DNA from: a bacterium | Lineage (GTDB): Bacteria; UBP15; UBA6099 | Direction of reading: 5' to 3' | Length of the DNA: 15,479 bases | Assembly (NCBI GenBank): GCA_029573925.1 | Contig: JAKQBV010000327.1 | Span: 1-15,479 of the forward strand | Part shown: piece by piece, positions 1 through 6,644 of the stretch | Layout: every line of letters begins with the position of its first letter | Numbering within the stretch: the stretch's first letter is position 1 | Program-made: the position numbers and the translations under genes | The notes under the pieces: model-generated | What the model was told of the DNA's origin: nothing | What the model saw: only the letters and a program-made list of their open reading frames with translations | Database searches by the model: none

Positions 1-254
1 ACCACACGCATCCACACTCAAAGCCGCAGAAATCACTTCCCCACCTCGCCTCGTGCGTCCTATACATGAAAAATTGACGCTGCGACCCGCAAACGTCTGT
101 CTTTCCTCCCTTCGGTGTTTTTCTAAAAGGCCAAAGTCCAGACGCACAAACTTTGTTTGTGCGTGAGAAGCAGTTCGCCGATATGAAAATCACTAGGTTC
201 ACATGCTCTATAGGCGAACAAGGGTGAAAGCGCGCGAAAGGTTCCGTCCCGTTG
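1..254. other. Gene-poor left edge with inverted repeats
   Basis: I find no confident gene here. One minus-strand frame is free of stops from about position 278 to the window edge (92 codons), with only a late ATG at 67 and a GTG near 204 as starts and no convincing ribosome site. A second minus frame is also open over much of the stretch. Three inverted repeats follow one another: CGTCTG/CAGACG (94-99 and 139-144), ACGCACAAA/TTTGTGCGT (142-150 and 156-164) and GTTCGCC/GGCGAAC (173-179 and 213-219, extended by three more pairs after one mismatch). This could be a dispersed repeat, a structured RNA, or the start of a gene that continues off the left edge. I cannot decide between these from the sequence. 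Confidence 0.4.
142..164. repeat. Palindromic hairpin, copy 1 (ACGCACAAA arms)
   Basis: A perfect 9-bp inverted repeat (arms ACGCACAAA and TTTGTGCGT) encloses a 5-nt loop, about 90 bp beyond the stop of the 210-aa exported protein gene. Neither side carries a run of T, so it is not a classical intrinsic terminator. The same arms recur at 7202-7228 with a different loop, which suggests a shared palindromic element rather than chance. Confidence 0.55.
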
Positions 255-887
255 TCACTCAGGCTGTCGGGAGAAGTCTATGACGATGTCGTCGAGGCGG
301 TGGAGCGGAAATATCGCTTCCCGCGTGAGCGTTCCGTATGATATGGAGCGTCCGAGGAAAGAGACGGTGTAGTAGCCGATGTAAGCTCCGTCAAGAAAAG
401 CTGAGGCTTTGGAACTGGCGTCCAATCCGTCGCCAGAGCCTCGGTCGACCACAAGCCATAGTTTTGTCGCGGTCTGCGACGAAAACAGAGTGGTTCCGAT
501 GCTGTTGTTAGGGTTCCTGACGGGCAGGGCGTCGGGGAGCGGCGACAGTATCGCATCGCTCTTCTTTAAAATGATGTCTTTGGAGTGCGAGCCGAAGTAC
601 CCGTGAATGTTCATCGTTCCTATGGAAGAGCATTTGAAGATGCCTATGACTTCGTCGCCTCGGACGACCGGCAATTCAAGCCCGACGGGCATCGTCGAGC
701 GTTTTCCGTACATGAAGGAGACGCGCTTTCCTCTGTCCCATATCGATTGGGGGTATATCTTGGTGAAACGTTCGAACTGCGCGGGAAAGGTTTTCGCCGC
801 TTCCGCGTTCGATCGCGCTGCGAAAGCCGCCGATGAAACAATTATCGCAACCGCAACCAACGAAACAAGTGTTTTGTTTTTGAACAT
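255..887 (-). CDS. Exported hypothetical protein, 210 aa
   Basis: I do not recognise this as a named family. The start gives a clear Sec signal peptide: a basic MFKNK start, a hydrophobic core to about residue 20, and a signal peptidase site near AFA-AR (residues 21-25). The mature part looks beta-rich, with short strand-turn segments such as VVRGDEVIGIF and LWLVVDRGSGDGLDASSKA. These weakly recall the small beta-barrel repeats of MreC-type proteins, but that is an impression and not an assignment. There are no membrane segments after the signal and only one Cys, so it is probably periplasmic or secreted. The gene starts 16 bp after the stop of the lipoprotein gene upstream, with only a weak G-rich ribosome site, so it is probably co-transcribed and perhaps translationally coupled. 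That context suggests a partner role for the lipoprotein. Confidence 0.8.
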   Translation of the reverse strand: MFKNKTLVSLVAVAIIVSSAAFAARSNAEAAKTFPAQFERFTKIYPQSIWDRGKRVSFMYGKRSTMPVGLELPVVRGDEVIGIFKCSSIGTMNIHGYFGSHSKDIILKKSDAILSPLPDALPVRNPNNSIGTTLFSSQTATKLWLVVDRGSGDGLDASSKASAFLDGAYIGYYTVSFLGRSISYGTLTREAIFPLHRLDDIVIDFSRQPE

Positions 888-903
888 TAATGCGCCCGCC
901 GCC

Positions 904-2802
904 TCACATGTAGGGTTCCAGATTGATGGCGAGCCAGAAAAGTTCGGGTTTCACTCCCGCGATATTCAGAGCCTCGCTCAACTGATTCTTGTTTGCCGTG
1001 GAAACTTTCATTGAATTGTAAACCGCCTCAATTTTGCTGAAAGAGTATCCCAGACCGAGGAGGTTGTATGCATTGTCCGGGTGGTTAACCCATGCCTCCA
1101 CTCCGTCCACGACCGCGCGGAGCTTGGGCAGGTCTTTTTCGTAATGAGTCTCGATAAGGCTGATGACTTCCTCTTTGTCCGGACAGTCTGTGGTTGTGAT
1201 AGAGATAGGAGGGAAGGTGTAGCCGAACTGGCAGCTCTTGCCTTTGTTGTTGTTGTAAAGTGTCATGGCGGCGGCTGTGGTAGCCGGCGATAGATAGTCC
1301 AGAAGGACTGCTTCCAGTTGCGCGTCGGAGAATCCGGGCGGCAAATCCGCTATGTCATGCGCAAGCATCATAAGCGGGTCGGTCTTTGCGCGCACATCCA
1401 TTTCCATCGGAAATAGGGCGGTCATCAGATTTGTCGCCAGAGCGGCGTCCGCCCAGCTTACAACCCAGTTGTCCATTATCGCGTCGAAGGAGGCTGTTCC
1501 GTTGGAAGATTCGCCGAGGTCGGCGAGGACTTCAAGGAGTCCTTCGACGGCGTCTGCCGCGTCTTCGCGGGTTGCCCCGGCTTCCTTTACCATCACCTCA
1601 ATCAACATCCCACGGATGATGTCATAGGCGTGCATTATCGATTGAATGTCTTTGGAGTTTGTAAGAGTAGGAGCAACATCTGCCGCAACTGTTGCTATTT
1701 GTTGAGACATCCCCGTTATGATTTTGTCCACAGAGATGTAAACGTCGCTGTAAGTGAAAATCTCGCCGTTTCTTACCGCCATTGCTTTGTCTTTGACGGC
1801 GAGTCTCTTTGCGGTCGTATTCGCGTGAGCCGCGTCCCAGATATCCACCACGTCCGACATCGCCGCGCACAACTCCGCCGCTTTGGGTTTCGTGTCGATA
1901 TTGTTCAGCGTGCTCAGCGCGCTTTCTCCGGCGTCCGTGAACACGGCGACTATCTTATCAACCTGCGCGCGGGAGTAGTCCGGCTCGATGAGGTTGGCTA
2001 TGATTTCATTTATACTCGCGATTCCGAGAGCGACTTTGGCCGCCGTGTCCAAGCGCTCGACGAGTTTTTTTACCTCCGCGTCCAAGTTTGTGGCGGCCAG
2101 AGTGTTTCCGATCTGTGTGTGAATGCAGTCGTAATCAGGATTTCCTCCGACGTTCGGGCAGGCGGTTATCAGAGAGGAAACATAATTCACCAACTCGCGC
2201 GCCCGCGTCGCGTTCGTTATCGACGCAGTGGCGTCGATTCCCTCTCCGGCCATCAGATTGTCAACGCCGCTGATTGTGTTCAGGGCGACATCCGGAATCA
2301 GTTCGAAAATCACGGCTTTCCTTGTCGTGCCTTTATCTGCGAGAAGTCCCGTCCTGTTGGCGCTGACGTTTTCAAGCGCCAGTTTGATGTTGCCCGCGTC
2401 TCCGGCAGGCCCGATGAGCGTTTCGATAATAATGCTGGGTGTTGTGTTTTTCGGTATCGTAATAGTGGCGGAGAAAACGCCGTTCGCTCCTGTGGTTCCG
2501 CCTGCGGTGATAAGGTTTGTTTTCGTGGCGTCTGTCACGTTGTATGCTTTGAGGGTTGCGTTGGTCACCGGAATATCATCGGCGGTTCTTGAAGCCACAC
2601 GCGAACCGCTCTGCTCGGACGATGTGTACACTGTGCCCGCGATTGTGCGCGTCACGGTCTGGTTGTTGTCAGCCGGGGGATTCACAACCGGGGTTCCGCC
2701 GCCGGTGGCTCCGCCGCCGCCGCCCCCGCATCCTGAAATAAGCGCCGCGCTAAGAACTATCATTATCGCCGCAATGATACTTTTAACGCTTTTGTTGATC
2801 AT
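904..2802 (-). CDS. Large lipoprotein with Gly-rich linker, 632 aa
   Basis: An exported lipoprotein of unknown function. With the ATG at 2802 the N-terminus is MINKSVK, a hydrophobic stretch and the lipobox LISGC, with Cys25 as lipidation site. A poly-Gly linker and a Pro/Asn-rich segment follow to about residue 50. Residues ~55-135 resemble a carboxypeptidase-regulatory or CNA-B-like beta-sandwich (IAGTVY, then TGANGVFSATI). The remaining ~500 residues look mainly helical, with Cys pairs that could form disulfides (TACPNVGGNPDYDC and a later pair near the C-terminus). The start is set by AAGGGG at 2812-2817, nine bases upstream, and by a promoter at 2843-2871 lying inside the longer open frame that reaches 2907. 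It is probably anchored in the outer membrane facing the periplasm, or surface exposed. It forms a unit with the exported protein downstream. Confidence 0.85.
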   Translation of the reverse strand: MINKSVKSIIAAIMIVLSAALISGCGGGGGGATGGGTPVVNPPADNNQTVTRTIAGTVYTSSEQSGSRVASRTADDIPVTNATLKAYNVTDATKTNLITAGGTTGANGVFSATITIPKNTTPSIIIETLIGPAGDAGNIKLALENVSANRTGLLADKGTTRKAVIFELIPDVALNTISGVDNLMAGEGIDATASITNATRARELVNYVSSLITACPNVGGNPDYDCIHTQIGNTLAATNLDAEVKKLVERLDTAAKVALGIASINEIIANLIEPDYSRAQVDKIVAVFTDAGESALSTLNNIDTKPKAAELCAAMSDVVDIWDAAHANTTAKRLAVKDKAMAVRNGEIFTYSDVYISVDKIITGMSQQIATVAADVAPTLTNSKDIQSIMHAYDIIRGMLIEVMVKEAGATREDAADAVEGLLEVLADLGESSNGTASFDAIMDNWVVSWADAALATNLMTALFPMEMDVRAKTDPLMMLAHDIADLPPGFSDAQLEAVLLDYLSPATTAAAMTLYNNNKGKSCQFGYTFPPISITTTDCPDKEEVISLIETHYEKDLPKLRAVVDGVEAWVNHPDNAYNLLGLGYSFSKIEAVYNSMKVSTANKNQLSEALNIAGVKPELFWLAINLEPYM

Positions 2803-2842
2803 CAGGATCATCCCCTTAGATTTCATCTTACCACTTAAAATG

Positions 2843-2871
2843 ATTTTAACTCTAATAAACTTGCCAGTCAA
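2843..2871 (-). promoter_or_regulatory. Sigma70-type promoter of the lipoprotein operon
   Basis: On the minus strand TTGACT (2866-2871) is followed by exactly 17 bases and TAAAAT (2843-2848), 5/6 matches in each box. The predicted transcript start near 2836 gives a leader of about 34 nt before the ATG at 2802. The promoter lies inside the longer frame starting at 2907, so that longer start is unlikely. Confidence 0.65.
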
Positions 2872-2931
2872 ACCATATAAAGCAGTGTTCGCTTGATTTT
2901 TAATCATATTTTCAGTTCGTCGTGCGAAATC

Positions 2932-3531
2932 TCAAGATTTCGAAGATTTCGAGTTTTTCCGGATAGTCTTTTCAATCGCCGCAGCCATTTTTGCCGCCGC
3001 ATTGTCCGCTTTGTCTCCTATTTTGTCCGGCGAAACGCATCCGGGCACGATGAATTTGCCCGCCACACAGCTTTTCCCGTATCCGTTCAGGCGGTCGAAC
3101 ATAATCTGAATGAGGTCGGCGTTTTCTTTGACAGGCCCCTCGCAAGTGACTAGCAGCGCGGTTGTTTTTCCTTCCAGCGCGGATGCGTGCGTCGGGGTCT
3201 CAAATCCCGAGACGAGACAAACGTGGCGGTCAATAAGAGCGCGCATCTGCGACGTGAAATCCCAGCAGTACAGCGGCGTGGCGTACACTATGGCGTCCGC
3301 CGAAATCATGGACTCGAACACCGGGATGGCGTCGTCTTTTATAGCGCAGCCGGGAGCCGCCTTGGCCTTCGCGCACGCCCAACACCCCCTGCAACCGGCG
3401 ATCTTCTTCCCCGCTATGTTTATCCTCTCGACCTTATGTCCGTTCTCTTTCATTTTCGCTTCAAACAGAGAGAGAACTTTGTCCGTGTTGCCTTTTTTTC
3501 TGGGACTTCCCATCAGCGTCACTATTTTCAT
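2932..3531 (-). CDS. Iron-sulfur flavoprotein / NADPH-dependent FMN reductase family
   Basis: A flavodoxin-fold redox protein of 199 aa, close to the usual length of the iron-sulfur flavoprotein (Isf-like) family. The first strand leads into the FMN phosphate loop GSPRKKGNTDK (residues 8-18). A compact cysteine cluster follows, Cys47, Cys50, Cys53 and Cys62 (C-x2-C-x2-C-x8-C), the pattern that holds a [4Fe-4S] cluster in Isf-type proteins. TPLYCWDFTSQMRALIDR (85-102) is the family's second flavin-contact region. The expected role is one- or two-electron transfer between ferredoxin or NAD(P)H and an unknown acceptor in the cytoplasm. The start is supported by GGAGG five bases upstream. It lies 39 bp downstream of the six-TM membrane protein on the same strand, so the two are probably co-expressed. 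The substrate cannot be told from the sequence. Confidence 0.88.
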   Translation of the reverse strand: MKIVTLMGSPRKKGNTDKVLSLFEAKMKENGHKVERINIAGKKIAGCRGCWACAKAKAAPGCAIKDDAIPVFESMISADAIVYATPLYCWDFTSQMRALIDRHVCLVSGFETPTHASALEGKTTALLVTCEGPVKENADLIQIMFDRLNGYGKSCVAGKFIVPGCVSPDKIGDKADNAAAKMAAAIEKTIRKNSKSSKS

Positions 3532-3570
3532 GCGTTCCTCCGCCGGTTTTTTAATATATGATGCGGCAAA

Positions 3571-4203
3571 CTAAATCCATTTGAGCGCGCCCATGAAAAT
3601 CACAATCAGAATCAGGTCGAGCGCGAGCAGGCTTCCGACCGCAAGTATCTGGGAAGTCCGCCGCTTCATGTCGTGCACCGTGAAAGAGATGGTGAAAAAC
3701 AGGGAGTAGCCGCCGAAAATAACAATCGCCGCCGGGCCTGTGTTCCACCACGGGTACTCCCATGTCAGCGCGCCGGTATAGTTGAGCGCGCATTCTATAG
3801 CGGCGCATATCGCCCCCGCGAAGGCTATAAAGACCGCCCTGTTGGGGATTCCGAGGATTCTCATGCTCTTGTCTTCGGGAAGGAACTTTGACATCACAAG
3901 CCCGACGACGGCGAACATGAAAAATATCTCTATATTCATGCCGATTAGCAACAGATATGCGGTTGCTCCGGGCGTGCCCCAAGCGGGCGCGTATTGCGTG
4001 AAATGAAATATCAGCGAATTGACTATCTCAATGAATATGTCGAGAGCGAAATAGGTCAGCCCGGCAAAAATGACATTCCAGTTCTTCTTCTGCGCCTCGT
4101 TGGCGTAAACATAAACCACGAGAGTCAAAATCGGAATGACATACCATTTGAACTGAGACGGGTCTCTGAGAATCGCCAACGCCTGCGCCGCTGATTCGGT
4201 CAT
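3571..4203 (-). CDS. Six-TM integral membrane protein of unknown function
   Basis: A 210-aa polytopic inner-membrane protein that I do not recognise as a named family. About six hydrophobic helices can be seen at residues ~18-35, 44-67, 81-106, 123-144, 158-177 and 187-208. Polar or aromatic features that may matter are Glu57 within FALDIFIEIVNSL, the loop FTQYAPAWGTPG, Glu93 in GMNIEIFF, and EYPWWN between helices 4 and 5. There is no signal peptide and no cofactor motif. The start has a strong GGGGAGG five bases upstream. The gene sits 39 bp ahead of the iron-sulfur flavoprotein, so it could be that protein's membrane electron acceptor or an anchor for a shared substrate. This is context inference only. 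Transmembrane acidic residues could also suit ion or proton handling. Confidence 0.8.
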   Translation of the reverse strand: MTESAAQALAILRDPSQFKWYVIPILTLVVYVYANEAQKKNWNVIFAGLTYFALDIFIEIVNSLIFHFTQYAPAWGTPGATAYLLLIGMNIEIFFMFAVVGLVMSKFLPEDKSMRILGIPNRAVFIAFAGAICAAIECALNYTGALTWEYPWWNTGPAAIVIFGGYSLFFTISFTVHDMKRRTSQILAVGSLLALDLILIVIFMGALKWI

Positions 4204-4275
4204 GTCTGCCTCCCCGCGCCAGAACAGCTTTCATGTCGCAAAAAAAATACTGCTCAGGTCCGCGTCTTTACGGAC

Positions 4276-4284
4276 ATTTTATCA
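4276..4284 (-). promoter_or_regulatory. Possible extended -10 promoter of membrane protein operon
   Basis: On the minus strand TG-A-TAAAAT forms an extended -10 element in the 141-bp gap between the SDR stop and the membrane protein start. There is no good -35 box. A transcript from near 4269 would have a leader of about 66 nt. Confidence 0.35.
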
Positions 4285-4344
4285 CGAAACAGCGAATCGC
4301 GCGCGACAGACCGCCAATCGGCAAAAACGCCGCCGGGACTTCTC

Positions 4345-5112
4345 TCACATCCTGCCGCCGCCGTCCACAAGGATGGTCTGCCCGGTGACGAACGACGACG
4401 CGTCCGACGCCAGATAAACGACCGCGCCCGGCACTTCGTCCGGTTCGCCGATTCTTCCCAGCGGGTATCCTTTTTTCACTTCGTTGAGGATGGCTTCGTT
4501 GCTCCAGAGAGCGGCGCTGAACTTCGTCTTGATTACGCCGGGGGCGACCGAGTTGACACGGATTCCCGCCGCGCCCCACTCGTGCGCCAGCACCTTCGTC
4601 AGCATTATCAGCCCGGCCTTGCTCACCGAGTACACTCCCAGCCCCATGCCCGGCGTGATTCCGGCTATCGACGATATATTAATTATGCTTCCGCGCGTCT
4701 TCTCTTTCAGCATCCTTTTGCCCACTTCGAGCGACAACAGGAACGGCCCTTTGAGGTTGGTGGCCATTATCGTGTCGAAGGCTTTCTCGTCGGCGTTCAG
4801 CGTCGGGCCGAAGATGGGGTTGGTCGCCGCGTTGTTCACCAAAATATCGACCTTGCCGAACTTCGCGTAAACTTCGTCGAGAAAAGGTTTTATCTGGTCG
4901 GACTTGCCCACGTGGCAGGCAATAGGCAGCGCCTCCCGGCCTCTCGCCCTTATCTCTTGCGCCACAGGCTCCAGCGTTTCCGGCTTTCTACCGCACACAG
5001 CCACGTCCGCGCCCGCTTCCGCCAGCGCTATGGCTATCTCCTGTCCTATTCCCCTGCTTGCTCCCGTTACTATGGCTTTCTTTCCGTCCAGCTTGAACTT
5101 GTCGATAATCAT
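4345..5112 (-). CDS. Short-chain dehydrogenase/reductase, DHRS4-like, 255 aa
   Basis: A classical SDR oxidoreductase acting on an unknown carbonyl or alcohol substrate in the cytoplasm. The Rossmann motif TGASRGIG is at residues 16-23 and NNAA at 93-96. Asn119, Ser148, Tyr161 and Lys165 form the catalytic tetrad (YSVSK). Basic residues after strand 2 (GRK, 41-43) favour NADP(H). The C-terminal segment, with IKTKFSAALW and later PLGRIGEPDEV, resembles the DHRS4-like carbonyl reductase subgroup more than FabG as I recall these families, but substrate should not be assigned from this. The length is typical. The ATG at 5112 has AAGGAGG eight bases upstream, so the longer frame reaching 5229 is not used. 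The gene is divergent from the RNA methyltransferase, with 89 bp between starts. Confidence 0.92.
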   Translation of the reverse strand: MIIDKFKLDGKKAIVTGASRGIGQEIAIALAEAGADVAVCGRKPETLEPVAQEIRARGREALPIACHVGKSDQIKPFLDEVYAKFGKVDILVNNAATNPIFGPTLNADEKAFDTIMATNLKGPFLLSLEVGKRMLKEKTRGSIINISSIAGITPGMGLGVYSVSKAGLIMLTKVLAHEWGAAGIRVNSVAPGVIKTKFSAALWSNEAILNEVKKGYPLGRIGEPDEVPGAVVYLASDASSFVTGQTILVDGGGRM

Positions 5113-5143
5113 CTCGCGTTCCTCCTTAACAGTGTTCGCCACA

Positions 5144-5152
5144 TATAATATA
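5144..5152. promoter_or_regulatory. Shared AT-rich -10 region of the divergent SDR/TrmA-family pair
   Basis: TATAAT at 5144-5149 reads as a consensus -10 for the plus-strand methyltransferase gene. The overlapping TATATT on the minus strand (5147-5152) could serve the SDR gene. Clear -35 boxes at the right spacing are missing on both strands. The two genes may share this small control region. Confidence 0.4.
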
Positions 5153-5201
5153 CTTATGCGCGCCCGGAGTGAATAGCGGGCTGAAAAACGAAAAGGCAAA
5201 A

Positions 5202-6617
5202 ATGGAAAATTCTGATAATAAACAAACAAAAGCGCGCCGTCCCAAGACCGGGGAAAAGCTGACGCTTAAGATAGAAGGTCTGGCGTTCGGCGGTTCGGGC
5301 GTCGCCCGCGCGGACGACGGCATTGTGGCGTTCGTCAGGGGCGGAGTTCCCGGCGACGTCGTAGAGGCCACCGTTACGCGGCGCAAACGCGGCTATATCG
5401 AAACCCGCGCGGACAGCCTCGTTTCCGCATCCCCTGACCGCGTGGAGCCGAGGTGCGCCCATTTCGGCGGCCCAACCGGCGGCCTCTGCGGCGGCTGCGT
5501 CTGGCAGAACTATCCTTATCATCTCCAACTCGATTGGAAACGCCGTCAGGTCTCCGATTGCCTAGAACGAATTGCGCGCGTCCCGACCCCCCCGGTAGAG
5601 CCAATCATCGGTATGGAAAACCCGTGGGAATACAGGAATAAAATGGAGTACACGTTCGGGGAGGGCGCGGGCGGCTCGCTGAGCCTCGGCATGCACCGAG
5701 CCGGTTTTTTCGACAGGGTGGTCAACGTGGACCGCTGCCACCTTCAGGCCCCGCGGTTGTGCGAGTTGCGCAACATGACTAGGGCGTTCGCCTCAGCCAG
5801 AGGCCTGACTCATCACTGGGCGCGGAGACATGAAGGCTTGATGCGCAACTTAGTGGTCAGAGCTTCATCCAAAGGCGACGTCATGGCGTGCGTCGTCACT
5901 CACACCGACGAGTTTGACAAATATTCGCGCGAGTACGCTGACGCCGTCGCGGCGGATTTCCCGGAAGTCAAAAGTCTCCTGTGGCGGATAAACCCGTCCC
6001 TTTCCGGAGTCGCCGTTTCAGGCGAGGAAAGAGTTCTCGGCGGCGAAGACCACATAATTGACGAAGTATGCGGCCTGAAACTAAAGATATCCGCCGCCTC
6101 TTTCGCGCAGACCAACCACGCGCAGTCAGAAAAACTCTATCAGTTGCTTATTGACAACGTGGAGATATCCGGCGGGGAGACGGCATACGACATATATTCC
6201 GGCATGGCCCCCATAGCGATGCTGCTGGCCGGGCGCGCGGGCAGAGTGATCGGCATAGAGAGCAACCCAGACGCGGTGGCTGACGGTCGCGACAACATTC
6301 AGCTCAACGGTTTCTCCAACGTCGAGATGGTCGAGGGCGAGGCCGAAAAAGTCATTGCCGAACAATGCGCCGAAGCCCCCCCGGACATCGTTTCGGTGGA
6401 CCCTCCCAGAGTCGGCATGCACCCGAAAGTCCTCAAAGCCGTCGCCGAGGCGCGGCCTCGTCAAGTGCTCTACATTTCCTGCAACCCATCCACTCTCGCA
6501 AGAGACGCCGTCGAACTCATCGAAGCCGGATACTCTCTCGAAAGAGTTATCCCGGTTGACATGTTTCCGCACACGGCGCACATCGAGGCTTTCGCAAGGT
6601 TCGACCTACGCAGTTGA
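5202..6617 (+). CDS. TrmA/RlmC/RlmD-family RNA m5U methyltransferase, 471 aa
   Basis: A SAM-dependent methyltransferase that makes 5-methyluridine in rRNA or tRNA; the RlmD-like type is most likely, but the exact position cannot be read from sequence. Residues ~18-75 form a TRAM RNA-binding domain. Cys85, Cys96, Cys99 and Cys179 match the four [4Fe-4S] ligands of RlmD-type enzymes. Motif I is DIYSGMAPIAMLLA (330-343), which has Ala where the family usually has the second Gly. DPPRVG (400-405), the catalytic cysteine in SCNPSTLARD (Cys427) and the HIE base motif near the C-terminus are intact. The ATG at 5202 has AAAGG five bases upstream and is preferred to an in-frame GTG at 5169, which lacks a ribosome site. 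It is transcribed divergently from the SDR gene. Confidence 0.92.
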   Translation: MENSDNKQTKARRPKTGEKLTLKIEGLAFGGSGVARADDGIVAFVRGGVPGDVVEATVTRRKRGYIETRADSLVSASPDRVEPRCAHFGGPTGGLCGGCVWQNYPYHLQLDWKRRQVSDCLERIARVPTPPVEPIIGMENPWEYRNKMEYTFGEGAGGSLSLGMHRAGFFDRVVNVDRCHLQAPRLCELRNMTRAFASARGLTHHWARRHEGLMRNLVVRASSKGDVMACVVTHTDEFDKYSREYADAVAADFPEVKSLLWRINPSLSGVAVSGEERVLGGEDHIIDEVCGLKLKISAASFAQTNHAQSEKLYQLLIDNVEISGGETAYDIYSGMAPIAMLLAGRAGRVIGIESNPDAVADGRDNIQLNGFSNVEMVEGEAEKVIAEQCAEAPPDIVSVDPPRVGMHPKVLKAVAEARPRQVLYISCNPSTLARDAVELIEAGYSLERVIPVDMFPHTAHIEAFARFDLRS

Positions 6618-6633
6618 CATCCGCCGAACTGCG
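6609..6633. terminator. Weak hairpin at the methyltransferase stop codon
   Basis: CGCAGTT (6609-6615) pairs with AACTGCG (6627-6633) across an 11-nt loop, overlapping the TGA of the methyltransferase gene and lying just before the stop of the convergent minus-strand gene. There is no T-tract on either side, so any terminator role is doubtful. Confidence 0.22.
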
Positions 6634-6644
6634 CGAGCGGCATT

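Noticed and set aside
173..219. GTTCGCC...GGCGAAC as an integron attC site
   Set aside because: The arms do not fit the RYYYAAC/GTTRRRY core sites, and no integrase or cassette array is seen.
1630..2592. 320-codon open frame on the plus strand
   Set aside because: It is fully antisense to the lipoprotein gene, has no ribosome site, and its Arg/Val/Gly-rich composition is that of a complement of biased codons.
2694..2730. CCG/GCC-rich tract as a simple repeat element
   Set aside because: It encodes the poly-Gly linker after the lipobox of the lipoprotein, so coding explains it.
5169..5201. GTG start for the RNA methyltransferase
   Set aside because: There is no Shine-Dalgarno at proper spacing, while the ATG at 5202 has AAAGG five bases upstream and the TRAM domain starts well after it.
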